64,000 bases of DNA from Gorsachius magnificus (GCA_034008185.1 CM067081.1:31804806-31868805); one strand, 5' to 3'; numbered from the stretch's first letter, positions 1 through 12,399 are shown. Numbers and translations: made by a program. Notes: generated by a model not told the origin, from the letters alone.

Positions 1-2080
1 AGGCAACATCTTTCTTGTAGTGAGGGGCCCAAAACTGAACACAGTATTCGAGGTGCGGCCTCACCAGCACTGAGTACAGGGGCACGATCACTTCCCTACT
101 CCTGCTGGCCACACTATTCCTGATACAGGCCAGGATGCCATTGGCCTTCTTGGCCACCTGGGCACACTGCTGGCTCATATTCAGCCAGCTGTCAACCAGT
201 ACCCCCAGGTCTTTTTCCACCAGGCAGCTTTCCAGCCACTCTTCCCCAAGCATGGGGTTGTTGTGACCCAAGTGCAGGACCCGGCACTTGGCCTTGTTGA
301 ACCTCATACACTTGGCCTCGGCCCATCGATCCAGCCTGTCCAGGTCCCTCTGCAGAGCCCTCCTCCCCTCCAGCAGATCAACGCTACCACCCAGTTTGGT
401 GTCATCTGCAAATTTACTGAGAGCACACTCAATCCCCTCATCCAGGTCATTGATAAAGATATTAAACAAGACCGGCCCTAGAACTGAGCCCTGGGGGACA
501 CCGCTTGTGACCGGCCGCCAACTGGATTTAGCTCCATTCACCACGACTCTCTGGGCTCGGCCATGCAGCCAGTTTTTAACCCAGCGAAGAGTACATCCAT
601 CTAGGCCATGAACTGCCAGCTTCTCCAGGAGAATGCTATGGGAGACTGTGTCAAAGGCTTTGCTGAAGTCCAGGTAGATAACATCCACAGCCTTTCCCTC
701 ATCTACCAGGTAGGTCACCTGGTCATAGAAGGAAATCAGGTTGGTTAGGCAAGACCTGCCTTTCATGAACCCATGCTGACTGGGCCTGATCCCCCGATTG
801 TCCTCCATGTGCCTGGTGAGCACACTCAGGATGAACCTCTCCATAATCTTCCCCGGTACCGAGGTCAGGCTGACTGGTCTGTAGTTCCCCGGATCCTCCT
901 TCCGGCCCTTCTTGAAGACAGGTGTCACGTTTGCCAACCTCCAGTCATCTGGGACCTCCCCTGTTCTCCAGGACTGCTGAGAAATGATAGAGAGTGGCTT
1001 GGCAAGCTCCTCTGCCAGTTCCTTCAGCACTCTTGGGTGGATCCCATCCGGCCCCATAGACTTGTGGATGTCCAGGTGGCATAGCAGATCAAAGACTGCT
1101 TCCTCCTGGATTGTGGGGGGTTCATTCCACTCTCTTTCCCCATCTTCCAGCTCAGGAGGCTGGGTACCCTGGGGATAACTCATCTGGCCATTAAAGACTG
1201 AGGCAAAGAAGGCGTTGAGTATCTCAGCCTTTTCCTCATCTTTAGTGGCAATGTTCCCCCTTGCATCCACTAGTGGATGGAGGTTCTCCCTGGCTCTCTT
1301 TTTGCTGTTAACATATTTATAAAAACTTTTCTTATTATCCCTTGCAACAGTGGCCAGGTTAAATTCCAGCTGGGCTTTTGCCTTTCTAATTTCCTCTCTG
1401 CATGACCTGACAAGATCCCTGTACTCTTCTTGGGTTGCCTGCCCCTTTTTCCAGAGCTGGTAAGCTCTTCTTTTTTCCCTTAGTCGCAGTAGTAGACCTC
1501 TGTCCAGCCAGGCCGGTCGTCTTCCCCGCCGATTCGTCTTACGGCACATGGGGACAGCCTGGTCCTGTGCCTTTAAGACTTCTTCCTTGAAAAACACCCA
1601 GCCTTCCTGGACCCCTTTGCCCTTCAGGACTATCTCCCAAGGGACTCTCCCAACCAGCGTTCTGAGCAGGTCAAAGTCTGCCCTCCGGAAATCCATGGTG
1701 GCGGTCTTGCTGACCCCCTTCCTTACCTCACCAAAGATCGAAAACTCTACCATTTCGTGATCACTAAGGCCTAGATGATTTCCAACCACCACCTCTCCCA
1801 CCAGTCCTTCTCTGTTAGTGAACAGGAGGTCAAGCAGGGCACCTCCCCTGGTAGGCTCACTTACCAGCTGTGTCAGGAAGTTATCTTCCACACACTGCAG
1901 GAACCTTCTGGACTGTTTCCTTTCTGCTGTATTGTATTTCCAGCAGATGTCTGGGAAGTTGAAGTCCCCCACAAGAACAGGAGCTCGTGACTGAGAGACT
2001 CCTGCCAGCCGCTTGTAGAATTCTTCGTCAACATCCTCATCCTGGTCGGGTGGTCTGTAACAGACTCCCAGCAGGATATC
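1..2080 (-). mobile_element. CR1 LINE, 5'-truncated copy continuing past the left edge
   Basis: Read on the minus strand, this stretch is the central part of a CR1 (chicken repeat 1) non-LTR retrotransposon. It covers the end of the apurinic-type endonuclease and most of the reverse transcriptase. Homology begins abruptly at about 2080 and gives way to AT-rich unrelated DNA, as expected for a 5'-truncated LINE insertion. The 3' end lies beyond position 1. The first 70 or so bases are nearly the reverse complement of the forward CR1 at about 4440-4520, which supports the family call. The subfamily cannot be fixed without alignment. Confidence 0.93.
1..2080 (-). CDS. CR1 ORF2 fragment (endonuclease C-terminus plus reverse transcriptase), uninterrupted frame
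   Basis: One minus-strand frame is open without a stop from about 2080 to the window edge, roughly 693 codons. I checked the frame at more than fifteen points and all stayed in register. Endonuclease landmarks come first: a GDFNFPD motif near 1966 and SDHEM near 1755. Reverse transcriptase landmarks follow: [13 protein letters not shown] near 1050, [13 protein letters not shown] near 670, [11 protein letters not shown], and the catalytic FADDTKLGG at about 412-386. The end reads [20 protein letters not shown]. The native start is lost by 5' truncation; the first in-frame Met is at 1753. In an active element this protein nicks target DNA and reverse-transcribes the CR1 RNA. An open frame in a repeat class that usually decays suggests a fairly young insertion (inference). 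Confidence 0.88.
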
Positions 2081-2726
2081 TTTTCTTAAGATGACAAGAA
2101 CGATTTTACAAAAATCTTACCAAAGACTTTTTCTCTCCCACTAAGCTCGTTCTGGCCCAATATATCAAAACACCACAAAGCTGTTTACCTGAACAAGGAA
2201 AACATTCCACTCTGTGTACACCATTTTCCTGTACTTCACACCAAACAGCGTTTACAAACAAGTTGGAGGGTGATTCTACTCATACCTTTTTAAATAACAA
2301 AAAAAATACTCATATTGTCATTATGCTTAACATAATTCTTACAAATATTATATAAAAATAATTACAATATAAAACCTTTCATATTTCTTGTAAACAACTG
2401 TAATATTCATTAGTAGGCTAAGATTTTCCCTTTTTCTCTCTACCAGCTTATTGATTGCAACAAGGACATGAAGAATTTATTCCTTTACAGGAGTTTAAAA
2501 TAGCTTTTTTGGTAATGTTTTTAAAGCTGTGTTTAAACAGATGTTTGTATTGAATTGTTTCCATTTCTTCATCTTATATTTGTGGTCATTTAACATAAAG
2601 AATATGGTGTGGAAACAAAACACATTTTATTGACTGAATCAGTTCTAACTGGTTTCTCTTCAGGATTTATTTCAGTTGTGGGCATGCACTCGGAGGTTTT
2701 ACGTGGATCGTGAAGTAAATACACAA
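2081..2726. other. AT-rich intergenic spacer
   Basis: Low-complexity AT-rich DNA between two CR1 fragments. I see no exon, RNA gene or repeat family here. Confidence 0.6.
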
Positions 2727-3024
2727 GGACGGAGCCAGACTCTTCTCAGTGGTGCCCAGCGACAGGACAAGAGGCAATGGGTACAAACTGAAACATAAGA
2801 GGTTTCAGTTGAACATGAGGAAGAACTTCTTTACTTTGAAGGTGACAGAGCGCTGGAACAGGCTGCCCAAGGGGGTTGTGGAGTCTCCTTCTCTGGAGAT
2901 ATTCAAAGCCCGCCTGGACGAAGTCCTGTGCAACCTGCTCTAGGTGACCCTGCTTTAGCAGGGGGGTTGGACTGGATGATCTCCTGAGATCCCTTCCAAC
3001 CCCTGCCACTGTGATTCTGTGATA
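2727..3024 (+). mobile_element. CR1 LINE 3' end
   Basis: The forward strand encodes the usual CR1 C-terminal block: a [20 protein letters not shown] stretch, then [24 protein letters not shown]. The CR1 3' UTR follows (GGTTGGACTGGATGATCTCC, CCCTTCCAACCCCTGCC) and ends in the tail ATTCTGTGAT. Only about 300 bp remain, a severe 5' truncation typical of the family. The subfamily differs from the copy at 4397, whose tail is ATTCTATG-like. Confidence 0.9.
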
Positions 3025-4396
3025 CAGGCCAGTATTTCTGAGCATGATGGCGAACAGACATCGGCTGAAGAAAAGAGATGAGAACAAGCAAAGAATGAGG
3101 AAGTAAAAATGCATCCTCTACTCCAGTAGTATGTTGAAAAGCTTGCGAGGTTATGATGTATGTGCTCTTGTAAACTTGTTTCTTAATATTTCATCTGACA
3201 AAGTACTTCTGTGACATAAACAGCTGAAATAGTGTATTTAAACCATCATGCATCCAGACTGCTACAGAAAGAGGGGCACCTACTTTTCAGGCCCAAGCAC
3301 TCGTTCCTCATGCTAGCACTGTTATTGAAATGGCTGTGCAGTGAACTGGATGAGTGAATTGATCTGGTGCCAAAAAAAAAAAAAAGAATATTTTTTTAAA
3401 TGCATTTATTTTCTAGTGTGCTGTGGGCAGCACAGGGAGGGGATGGGACAGAGTTAGATCAGATTAAACATCGCATGAAGCCAAACCTAACTTGGCAAAC
3501 TGGAGAAAAGATGATTTTTTCAGTAGGATGAGTTCCCTGGCACGATTTACAGCTTGGGTACATGAGTGAGTTGGCACAAGAGGGGCAGCGAGTATGAGCA
3601 GCTGGGAACAAGAATGATGGGACTAACTGTGTTAGTGACAGGCCAAATTTATGTCAGATAAAAATGACTACGCAGCCGTTCCTTAAGAAGAACACACATA
3701 GAAGAACCATGTCAGAAAAGCACACAGTGTATAAAAGCTGCTTGAAAAGCAGCTACACAACCAGAAAAGAGCTGTCTTCCTGAGAATGTCATACACGTGG
3801 TTCCCTGGCTGTGGAATTTACTACATATTCACATTTGCTTGGCAGAAGTATGAACTGGAAGATGTAAGGATTACATTTAAATACTTTACACTGAAAAGCT
3901 GGCGTTAAAAAGCTGGGTGGAATGTGACAGCAGCGCATGGCGTCAAAGTCCTGACAGCAGGCTGACTGAAACGTGAGCTTGGAAGATGTATGGATTTTCC
4001 TTCACTTGCGTTCAAGCAGCTGCTGTTACCCTGAACCCTAATACTGAAAAGTTAATGTTGTTAACTGTTTCCTCACTTGTGTTTTGGCAGAAATACTTCC
4101 ATACACCCCGTGTTTCCACTAAATTGTCAAGTCTCTTAATGTAAGTCATCCCTTGCTGTAATGTTCCAGCTTGATAGAAATTGATACCAGAAATTAGGAA
4201 ATGTATGATACATTGGTTTTATATTGAAACATAAATAAGTTCTGATCATGTGTACGTAGTCTGTACAGTTTTTTTAAAGGTCAACAGTAATGTTCTGTTG
4301 CAATTTTAGTTGGATGGAAAGTGCATTTCTACCATTATGTATTACCACGCAGAGAGCTGAGCCTCACCTAAGGAAGCAGTGCCAGAACTCACTTGA
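3025..4396. other. Intergenic sequence without recognisable feature
   Basis: Unique-looking DNA with a short poly(A) run near 3371-3384. No conserved coding exon or RNA gene was recognised on either strand. Confidence 0.55.
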
Positions 4397-5000
4397 TTTG
4401 TATCAGAAATAGCATGGCCAGCAAGAGCAGGGAAGTGATCATTCCCCTGTACTCCACACTGGTGAGGCCGCACCTCGAATACTGTGTTCAGTTTTGGGCC
4501 CCTCACTACAAGAAAGACATTGCGTTGGTGGAACATGTCCAGAGGAGAGCACCAAAGCTGGTGAGAGGTCTGGAGCCCAAGTCTGATGAGGAGTGGCTGA
4601 GGGAACTGGGGTTGTTTAGCCTGGAGAAGAGGAGGCTGAGGGGAGACCTGATCTCCCTCTACAACTGCCTGAACAGAGGCTGTAGTGAGGTGGGGGTCGG
4701 CCTCTTCTCCCTGGTAACGGGTGATAGGATGAGGGGAAATGGCCTCAAGTTGCAGCAGGGCAGGTTTAGGTTGGACATTAGGAAAAATTTCTTCACTGAA
4801 AGGGTTGTTAAGCATTGGAACGGGCTGCCCAGGGAAGTGGTCGAGTCCCCATCCCTGGAGGTATTTAAAAGACGGGTAGACGAGGTGCTTAGGGACATGG
4901 TTTGGTGGTGGGATGGCAGGGTTAGGTTAGTGGTTGGACTGATGATCTTAAAGATCTTTTCCAACCTAAAAGATTCTATGATTCTACGATTCTATGATTT
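4397..5000 (+). mobile_element. CR1 LINE 3' end with RT C-terminus
   Basis: The open frame 4393-5028 encodes the CR1 C-terminal region, including [39 protein letters not shown] and [19 protein letters not shown]. The element ends in the CR1 tail of repeated GATTCTATGATTCTACG just before 5000. After the LRDMV motif the frame reads TGG (4903-4905) where many CR1 copies, from memory, have a stop; the copy at 31262 shows the same base, so this may be a subfamily trait. The fragment has no endonuclease or RT catalytic core and cannot be functional. Confidence 0.92.
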
Positions 5001-5076
5001 AGGAGCTGAAGAGTCTCCTGGAGACTGACTTGTCCCTGCGAGTGCAGAGCGTTGGGGTGAGAGTGGCAGAGCACCA

Positions 5077-5268
5077 GAGAAGGTTGCTTAGAGAGGCTAT
5101 GGGACCTCCATCCTTGGAGAGACTGAAAGCCCGACTGAACACAGCCCCGAGCGACTGGCTGGAAGCCAGCCCTGCTTTGAGCAATGGGTGGTGTGAGGGG
5201 AAGAGGAGGGGTTGGAGCAGACGGCCTTCAGAGACCCCTTCCAACCTAAACTGTTCTGTGATTCTATT
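5077..5268 (+). mobile_element. CR1 LINE 3' UTR fragment of a second subfamily
   Basis: The pattern CACCAGAGAAGGTTGCTTAG, then a GGACCTCCATCCTTGGAGA stretch, CCTTCCAACCTAAACTG and the tail TTCTGTGATTCTATTCTGG is the older CR1 3' region. It lies directly behind the tail of the 4397-5000 copy in the same orientation, so one may have inserted beside or into the other. The left boundary is uncertain; related sequence may begin near 5010. Confidence 0.75.
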
Positions 5269-8200
5269 CTGGCAGCCGGTAGGATTTCTGCTTGCAAAGT
5301 CATGTACTCGGTATTTGCAAAAATACAGGAGTTTGTTAAAAGGTTTAAATATTTAAATATAAAATTATTAAAAAAATTATTTTACTTTTTAATTTCATGG
5401 AAGCCAGTAACTCCTAACTCTGATGTAAGCAGCTACACTAATTTGCAGACCATTCATCTTAAAACCAGGAAAGGGTGATGAAGCTTGTAAGATAACAGAG
5501 GCCTGGATCTGCTAAGTCTTTTGGGGTCTCGTGGGGCATACAGAAATATGCATGGAATATCTTCTGCTACAGAAATATGAACACATGTGGATGATTTTTA
5601 TTTCTTGTAGAGATACCAGGTGTAGCTGAAGTTGCCTAGTAGTTTCTAATTCCTTGGGTTTAGTTTTTGCAAGTTAACTAAACTAAACCATAAATATTAA
5701 TCCCATAAATTTCTAGCATGTCATCTTTGTGCATCAACTTTTGGGGTAACTTCAGCAAAGCCAATTCAGTTATTTCTAGGAGATACATTGGGGAAATACA
5801 ATTTGGGTTTGGGAACAAAGAAGCCTTTCAGGAGGAAAAAGATGCTTGGTGGTCAAAGGATGAAAATCTATTCAGGTTAGTGTCAGTAAATCCCTGTGCT
5901 GTTTGTGCACAGAGCTTTTTAAAGCCTTGCTGTTACTACCTGAGTATTTCACCTCACATGGCCTATTCCAGTCCCTTCGGCTTAAATACACCCACTTACT
6001 CTTACTTGAGATGCTGTCAGTTAGAACTGGGAGGTAGGTTTGCCTCACAGCTGAGAAACCAGGACTATCTGCCCTTGTCACGTTCAGTATCAGCAAGTGA
6101 GTTAAGTCACCAGAAGTGAGTGTTCAGTCAAAAACTGCTCACATAGTCAATAAAGCCAAGACATGGTCTAATGAGCTGTCATACATTGCCTCTGAGAGGT
6201 GGTGATGGCAAGAGAGTATTTAGCCTCCATGTTTTGGGGTGAAAATCCTGGCTTGTTTTTCCGCACTAGGATGCTGCATGCTCACCTCTAAGACAGGAGC
6301 TCTTGTCCCCTCTTTGCTGGGCTGTTTTATGCACACTTGGCTTTAGTTGTGTGCCAGAGTCTTCTCCACCAGGAGGGCCAGCTTGCTTCATGCAGCTGTG
6401 ATTCTGCATTGACCAGGTAAATATAACTAGAGTACCACTCCAGCTATGCCACTTTTAACATTAAGAAAGGTGGTAATTAGGAGAGGTTGATAATCTACAG
6501 CTTCCTACTTCTATAGGGATAATATAATTCCATGACTGATATTTTTCCTTTTTTCCTCCTCAAGCTTTCTATCTTAAAAATGTATGGAATTGCACTAAAG
6601 ATACACATTATACTAATAAGGGTACAAAGCTTTACACTTGATAGTGCCAATGCAAATTCTACCTAAACATTTAATTTGTTGGGGTTTTTTATATGGCAGT
6701 CCAAACCTAAAGAGCAGCTGCTTTAGACATAACAAGGAGAGAAACCGAATGCAATTTTGGGGGGTTGACTTTTCCATTTAGATTCATTCATTAAATCGTC
6801 CTTATTCAACAGGAATAAATGCTGCTGTGCTTACAAGCACAGTCTTGCATGGAGTTGGTAGCTATATCTTCATCAGGATATTGTGCAATACATGCTCTGG
6901 AGATTTTAGATAAAACGGGATTCTCCAGTAGAGTCTGGGTCTACAACAGTAAAACAGACTTCCCTCTTTGCTCTCACATAACTTGAGAGAACTCAGATTC
7001 TTGCAAGATATGTCTGGATACTTTGTATATTCATATCATTACTTGCGTAAAATGTCACAGAATAGCTGACAGGAGTTATTTTCTATTCAATAGCTTGTCA
7101 TGCAATTTGTTAAGCCACGATGCACTACCATGCAAGTGCATCTACCAAGACAAATGTGTTGTCTTTTCATCCCTAAATCCACTCTTTTTTTTGCCCCTTA
7201 CACATATGCAGCAAGCAACAATTCTTGTGATCTTCAGACCTGCTTCAGTTTGCTTTCTTGTAACTTGAGATCGTTTCATTTCATTTCCTTGATATTAGTT
7301 CTCTGTAATAGCACATATGCTTTCATATTGATAATTATTATTAATTGCTTGTCAAATAATTTTTCCCCTTCAGTTTATAACAAATTTGATATTTTGTATG
7401 TCTCCATCTAGAATTGCCTGAAGTCCACAAAATGCGTTTTAATAGTACCAAAGAAAAAGGAAAGACGACAGGTGAGAAAACAGCTTTTGCTCCAACTCCT
7501 TACAAAAACCCCAACACCAAGAAGTAATACCTTTATTTTTTAGTACTTGTGCAGGTCCTTTTTGATAATGTCTTGCACCGATTCTTACCTGCAAAGAGAC
7601 AGTTTCCTTTAACATGAACAATAACCAGTTGAATGCTGACCCTGAGCTATGTACCTCTGACCTGATTTCCATAGCTTAAATAGGATTCAGGCATAAAGAT
7701 GCAGTCGGTGCATTATGATGGTAAAGACCGGCTTCACGGTTCAATGCTGCAATGTTTATCCACATTTCACTGCAGGAGAAGAAATGAACTTGATCCGCCT
7801 GCCTGAACTTATTGGGAAGTGGAGGAAAAGAAAGACGGGTTGACGTCGTGGGGTCACTGGTTAGGTCCCATGGGGCCTGACTTCCTTTCCAGGCTTTGCC
7901 TCTAAACTTGATCTCTTCCTTTTCCACGGCTTTCAAATAGCATACTGCTAGAGAAATTATTTGCTAGGAAATCTTTGGATAAAAAGTAGGCAAGGGTTCA
8001 CAGTATCCCTAGTGTGCCACTGGCCTGTCTGTCAGAGTAATTAGTGATTTGATGGTGTGACCAGCAATGAAGCAATGGAGAATACTGGGAAAGAAAAGAA
8101 ATGAAGACTGCTCACCTCCAGCTGAAATATAGGAATTTCCACAAACGACCTCTCTACTTAAGAAAGGATACCCAAATAATAGAAAGGAAATTGTACAGAA

Positions 8201-8304
8201 GTTAGCCTACTTTACCTTTGCCTATGCCCTGACCTTACCTTTATTATAAATTTATGATCTGCACCATTCTCCACAATCCTGGCTTCACATTAAACTCCAA
8301 ACAA

Positions 8305-8352
8305 TGTTTTTTCATTACCTTTTGTTTGTTTGTTTGTTTTTCATTACCTTTT
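8305..8352. repeat. (TTTG)n microsatellite flanked by a short direct repeat
   Basis: Four or five TTTG units are flanked on both sides by TTTTTCATTACCTTTT. The arrangement suggests a local slippage duplication. No function is implied. Confidence 0.75.
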
Positions 8353-9129
8353 CATATCAGAATTTATGAGACGTATGAGATTTTCTACATTACATAGTAC
8401 CTTATCATAGAACAGAAAATCCTTGCTTTTAATATTGCACTTCAGAAAGGGCCTAGCTGAGCAAGGAAAAGGTTGATTCCTATAACCCTCACTGTCTATC
8501 ATGAACTCCTGTACTTTTAAAATGCTGCAATATTGGGTTCTGTATCAGTGATGGACTTACCATTCATACCTTGTCCCATTAAGAGCACTCTTTGTCATCA
8601 AGACATGCTGTCAGCCCAAAAGCGGTCACTGTCTTCATGATTCAGAGAATAATGGTGTGCAAGTGCAAGAGCAATAGGACAAATTAGAGCTTCACTGTGA
8701 AGAGAGAGTTTTACCGTCTTCATTGGTTGTTAATTATTTCTTTGCTATGCTGTTTACAGACAAGATTGAGTCATCAGAATGTGTGTAGGTGGTGACACTA
8801 TTCTGTTTTATTTGTAGCTCTGCCATTAACATTTTAAGTGACCTTGGGCAACTCATATGCTGGCAAAGATGGATTGTGCTCCAGCTTCTATGAAATTTCA
8901 GGGTGAATTCAATCCCAGGGCAGACTGAGACAGAAGAATATAAAAGGGTCCATTAGCTCAGGACAAAAATCCATCTAGGACAGTACCTGGCAGTCCGGAG
9001 TGGATGTCTGGAACATAATAGGCAAGAAATCATGACTGCGCTTTTGACTACTCGACTACAGCCATCTGTGGCTCAATGACTTCTCAAGGCAGAGGTGGCT
9101 TCTGTGTATTTACTAACCCTCTTCTCATT

Positions 9130-9345
9130 TCTCTTCTTTAAACTTCCCAAGACTCCTCTTGAACCCATGTAAACTTCCATCATTTGCAGCATCCATGGCA
9201 AAGTGCTCCACAGCTTAGCTATGTGAAGAATCACTTCTGCAAGCAAAATCCTTTTGCTTACATTAAACATTTCACCAGCTGGCCTTTCTTGGTGTTCCCC
9301 AGTTCTTTGTATTGGGAGAAATGGTGAACTGGTACTTAATGTTCA
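9130..9345 (-). mobile_element. Possible ancient CR1/L3-like LINE remnant
   Basis: The stretch with CTTTGCATTAAACATTTC-like wording followed by TTCCCCAGTTCTTTGTATTG resembles the reverse complement of old CR1/L3 C-terminal and 3' regions. Divergence is high and I could not find a tail, so this is a weak call based on pattern only. Confidence 0.3.
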
Positions 9346-11742
9346 TACTGTTGCCTTTAGAAAACTGCACCTATCCAGACCTGAGAGTGCGTACAAATGC
9401 CTGTTGCAAGGACAGCTGAGGATGTCAGAATCCTTGCAGGAGAGACACTGGAGCACCTTCAGGGAAGGAGTCTGGATTGCCTTTTCTGTATGACAGTCAT
9501 TGGAAGAACAGACGGAATAACCTGCTCATATTGCAAAAGGGTGCAGTGAATAGTTTCACGTTACTAGATGCTCCTGACAGTCCCCTTAAGCAACCTGCAG
9601 TTTGTCCAGAGTCAACCCTGATGGTACTCCTGCAGACAAGCAATGCAGAGAGAATTCACTGGCTGCAAGACATGCTATGTAGACACCACTGAATAATTCT
9701 TCTCACTTTGCTTCAAGTCAGGTTTTTTGCTCTGACCTTGGCTGGTCTGGCAGCTCTGGTCTGGCAGTTTACTCACCTACAGTACCAAAAAAGTGGGCTC
9801 CTCCCTCCTGTCTTTAACTAAAAGTGTTCTGCAAAGCTCAGTGAGGTTTTCTCCATGGGTACCGAGATGCTTTTTAAGCTGCTGCTAAACCTCTTCCTTT
9901 GTTCCTGGAAATTTTATACCCTCTAAACTCACAGCCTTGGCAGAGGCTTTGGCTTTCTAACTGAGATGTCTTTCTTGGCAAGACCCTCTGCTCTAATGTT
10001 TTTTGACTTAAATGGCGACGAGGGGAGCTTACAAAATCTGGGAAGCAAATCAGATTGTACCACTGTCACTAGGTAGGTGTGGTAAATCCATAATAAAGCA
10101 AATTCATACCTGTTTCGTAATGCCTGAGCCTTCTGGAATGCTTTATTTGGCCTCAAACAGCTGTCTGTCTGTTAAAACATCTTTGCTCCTTCTGCCTCAT
10201 TTGCAATGTACTTTTTTCCTCCTTCTTTACAGCTTTAAATACAGAGAGGACTTCAATCCTGTGTTAAAAAGCTTATTCTGACTTTAGCGAGAAATCTCAC
10301 CATTTTAAACTTCAGACACGAAGGAATCTATATCCAGATTTTTTTTGAGATTTAGCAAAACATCTGAATGTCTATCAGACTCCTACAGTGCATGCCCTTT
10401 TCCTTGCACAATCTCTGCAAGTGTGGGTCAGGTATCGAACCGGGCTGAGCCTATGCAAACCTGAGTTCCTTTAACTGCACTCACTAGGAATTTGCCTCGT
10501 TGTAGCCAAGATCATTATCTTTTCCTCTTTCTCTAAGAAAGCAAAGCAAAGGTGAATGTGTCATTTCCAAGAACAGATGTTTTAAAAGTTTAACTCCCGA
10601 CCACCTTGTACTGACAGTCTGAGCCGGACGGTGGCGCTGCTGATCAGACAGAAATGCATGCGCTTTTACAATGAATCCCAGTCAGCCCAGTTCTCACAGC
10701 TGACAAGGAAATCGGACAGTACAACATCCAAATAATTAAAGCTTTCCATACAGCTCTTTATCGGACTATAGACAATGGCAGAAGCTGCCACAGTCTTTCT
10801 AGAAGTCCTTCAATATTTCAAGACCATGTGACATTTATTGTTTTGATGTGTAAGATAAAAATCTTCTTCATCTTAAAACTGGAAGAAGTCACCTGTAGTG
10901 AGAATAACATAGAATAGCAAATGTGCTCTGAACATCTTACAGCTCTTTGCAAAGGCAAGAATGAATTCTAAACCCGGAGAGATTTGTCCAACTTTCTTGC
11001 GGTAGCAAGCAGCTGAGTGAGGATTTAAGTCCCGTTTCCTGACCTGCAGCCACTACTGGTGTCTGAACAGTAGCTTTGGGCTTTGAAGGTTAAGGTTTTA
11101 AGTTTTACCAAGCTTCATTACATTGTCTTTGTAAACTTTGTTGCATACTCTTTCTTCCCATTTCCAGGGGGGATATAATTTCAGAGAGTCTCCCAGAGTT
11201 GTGAGATTTCCTGAAGTTCATATGTGGAAATGACATACAAGTACTGTCCTGTGATGGAGCCAAAGGCAGGCCCGGTGACCAGCAAAGAGCCACTGTGTGT
11301 ACAGAGGAGAGGTGGAGAAAGAGCAGAGAGTTTAAGTGCTTTTTTTTATTTTTTTCTTTTTCCCCCTTGGCAGAGGGAAGCTGTGGTGGAAAACTTTGGG
11401 AGGTCTATCAAAATTTTGCAGGTGCTTACAGGTTCAGTGACATGCACTCCTACCTTGCATGTCTGAACATCAGAGGTGCAGATCTAAGCACTCTGCTGAG
11501 CTCATTGCAATGCTAGCAGACGACAATAATGCTATATGCAGACAGCAGAGGACCAGAAGCAAAATAACTGAGCTATGGTTACTCCGTCTTTTGCAATACT
11601 CCCTCAAGGAGAAGCTATGATAGTGCACTTTCAGTTTTAGAACAAAAAAAATGCAACTTGTCCGGTTATTGGGTAATTCCAGTTACAAAATGCATGAGAA
11701 TCACAGCTCCGGCATGGTTTTCCTTTAGATCAGATCTAGCTT

Positions 11743-11759
11743 TGACGTCCATGACGTAC
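11743..11759. promoter_or_regulatory. Two CRE-like half sites
   Basis: TGACGTCC and TGACGTAC lie next to each other, each one base from the CREB/ATF palindrome TGACGTCA. They are about 850 bp upstream of the first SUCLA2 ATG, just outside the CpG island. Binding is inferred only. Confidence 0.3.
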
Positions 11760-12032
11760 AGAAATAACTGCAGTTTTACTTATTATTGGTAGAGGACATT
11801 CCTCATTCTGGTTTCCCAGGCTACTACTCTTTTCCTAATTACTGTTTTCTTTTAAAGGAAGCAGCTTGTGACCCGCAAGGTCTGCTCACTGGCTTCTGCA
11901 GGGGTGGCTGTCCCCCACGCAGGTTCATCAGCGGCGCGACTCAAGGCGGCCACAGCACAAGCACACGTATTCAAACGCGAAGGCGGAGGCGCAGCTCCGA
12001 GCTGCATCAGGCAGAAATGGTTTTGTGTCACG

Positions 12033-12209
12033 ATGGCGGAGCCTGGTACGGGGGAGGCGAAGATGGGCTGCAAAATGAGTATCCTAGAGATATTGGCTCT
12101 TCGGTCCGGTTTGGTAGTTGATGGGCTTGAGCTATTGCGCGAAGACAACCTGAAATACGAAAAAAAAATTTTCCTCAGAGTAAAAATATTGATACATTTT
12201 CCCCCTTGA
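12033..12209 (+). other. 58-codon ORF inside the CpG island, function unknown
   Basis: An ATGGCGGAG start leads a 58-codon frame beginning MAEPGTGEAKMG. It lies about 0.4 kb upstream of SUCLA2 exon 1 and has a YY1-like ATGGCGG context similar to many promoters. I do not recognise the product. It could be a chance frame, a small upstream exon or part of another transcript that starts in the island. It is listed only because its start context is good and it sits in the island. Confidence 0.15.
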
Positions 12210-12399
12210 AGCAGAGGGATGGCAGGAGGGGGCTGGGGCCCTCTCCTCCCGTCGGACACGCACGGCGCCAGCCGGGGCCGGGACGGTTGGGGGGGGATTA
12301 CACGCCTTTTTAGGATCCCTGTCGGAAAAATCACCTTTTTATTTTAAAACAATGTCGTTGAAAAACGAGAGGCTGGGAGGGTGCCCCGCCTCAGTCCGC

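Larger units (their letters stand above)
5269..11899. other. Intergenic region upstream of SUCLA2
   Basis: About 6.6 kb with no recognisable host exon on either strand. In particular I found no NUDT15 or MED4 exon; these are the genes known to lie upstream of SUCLA2 in other amniotes. Contents are short AT-rich tracts, a small (TTTG)n microsatellite near 8323-8342 and a possible ancient LINE remnant near 9130-9345. All open frames here are short and look random. Confidence 0.6.

Noticed and set aside
11852..12334. 160-codon minus-strand frame in the island
   Set aside because: Composition follows the GC-rich DNA, and no domain or Nudix-box motif (expected for NUDT15) is present.
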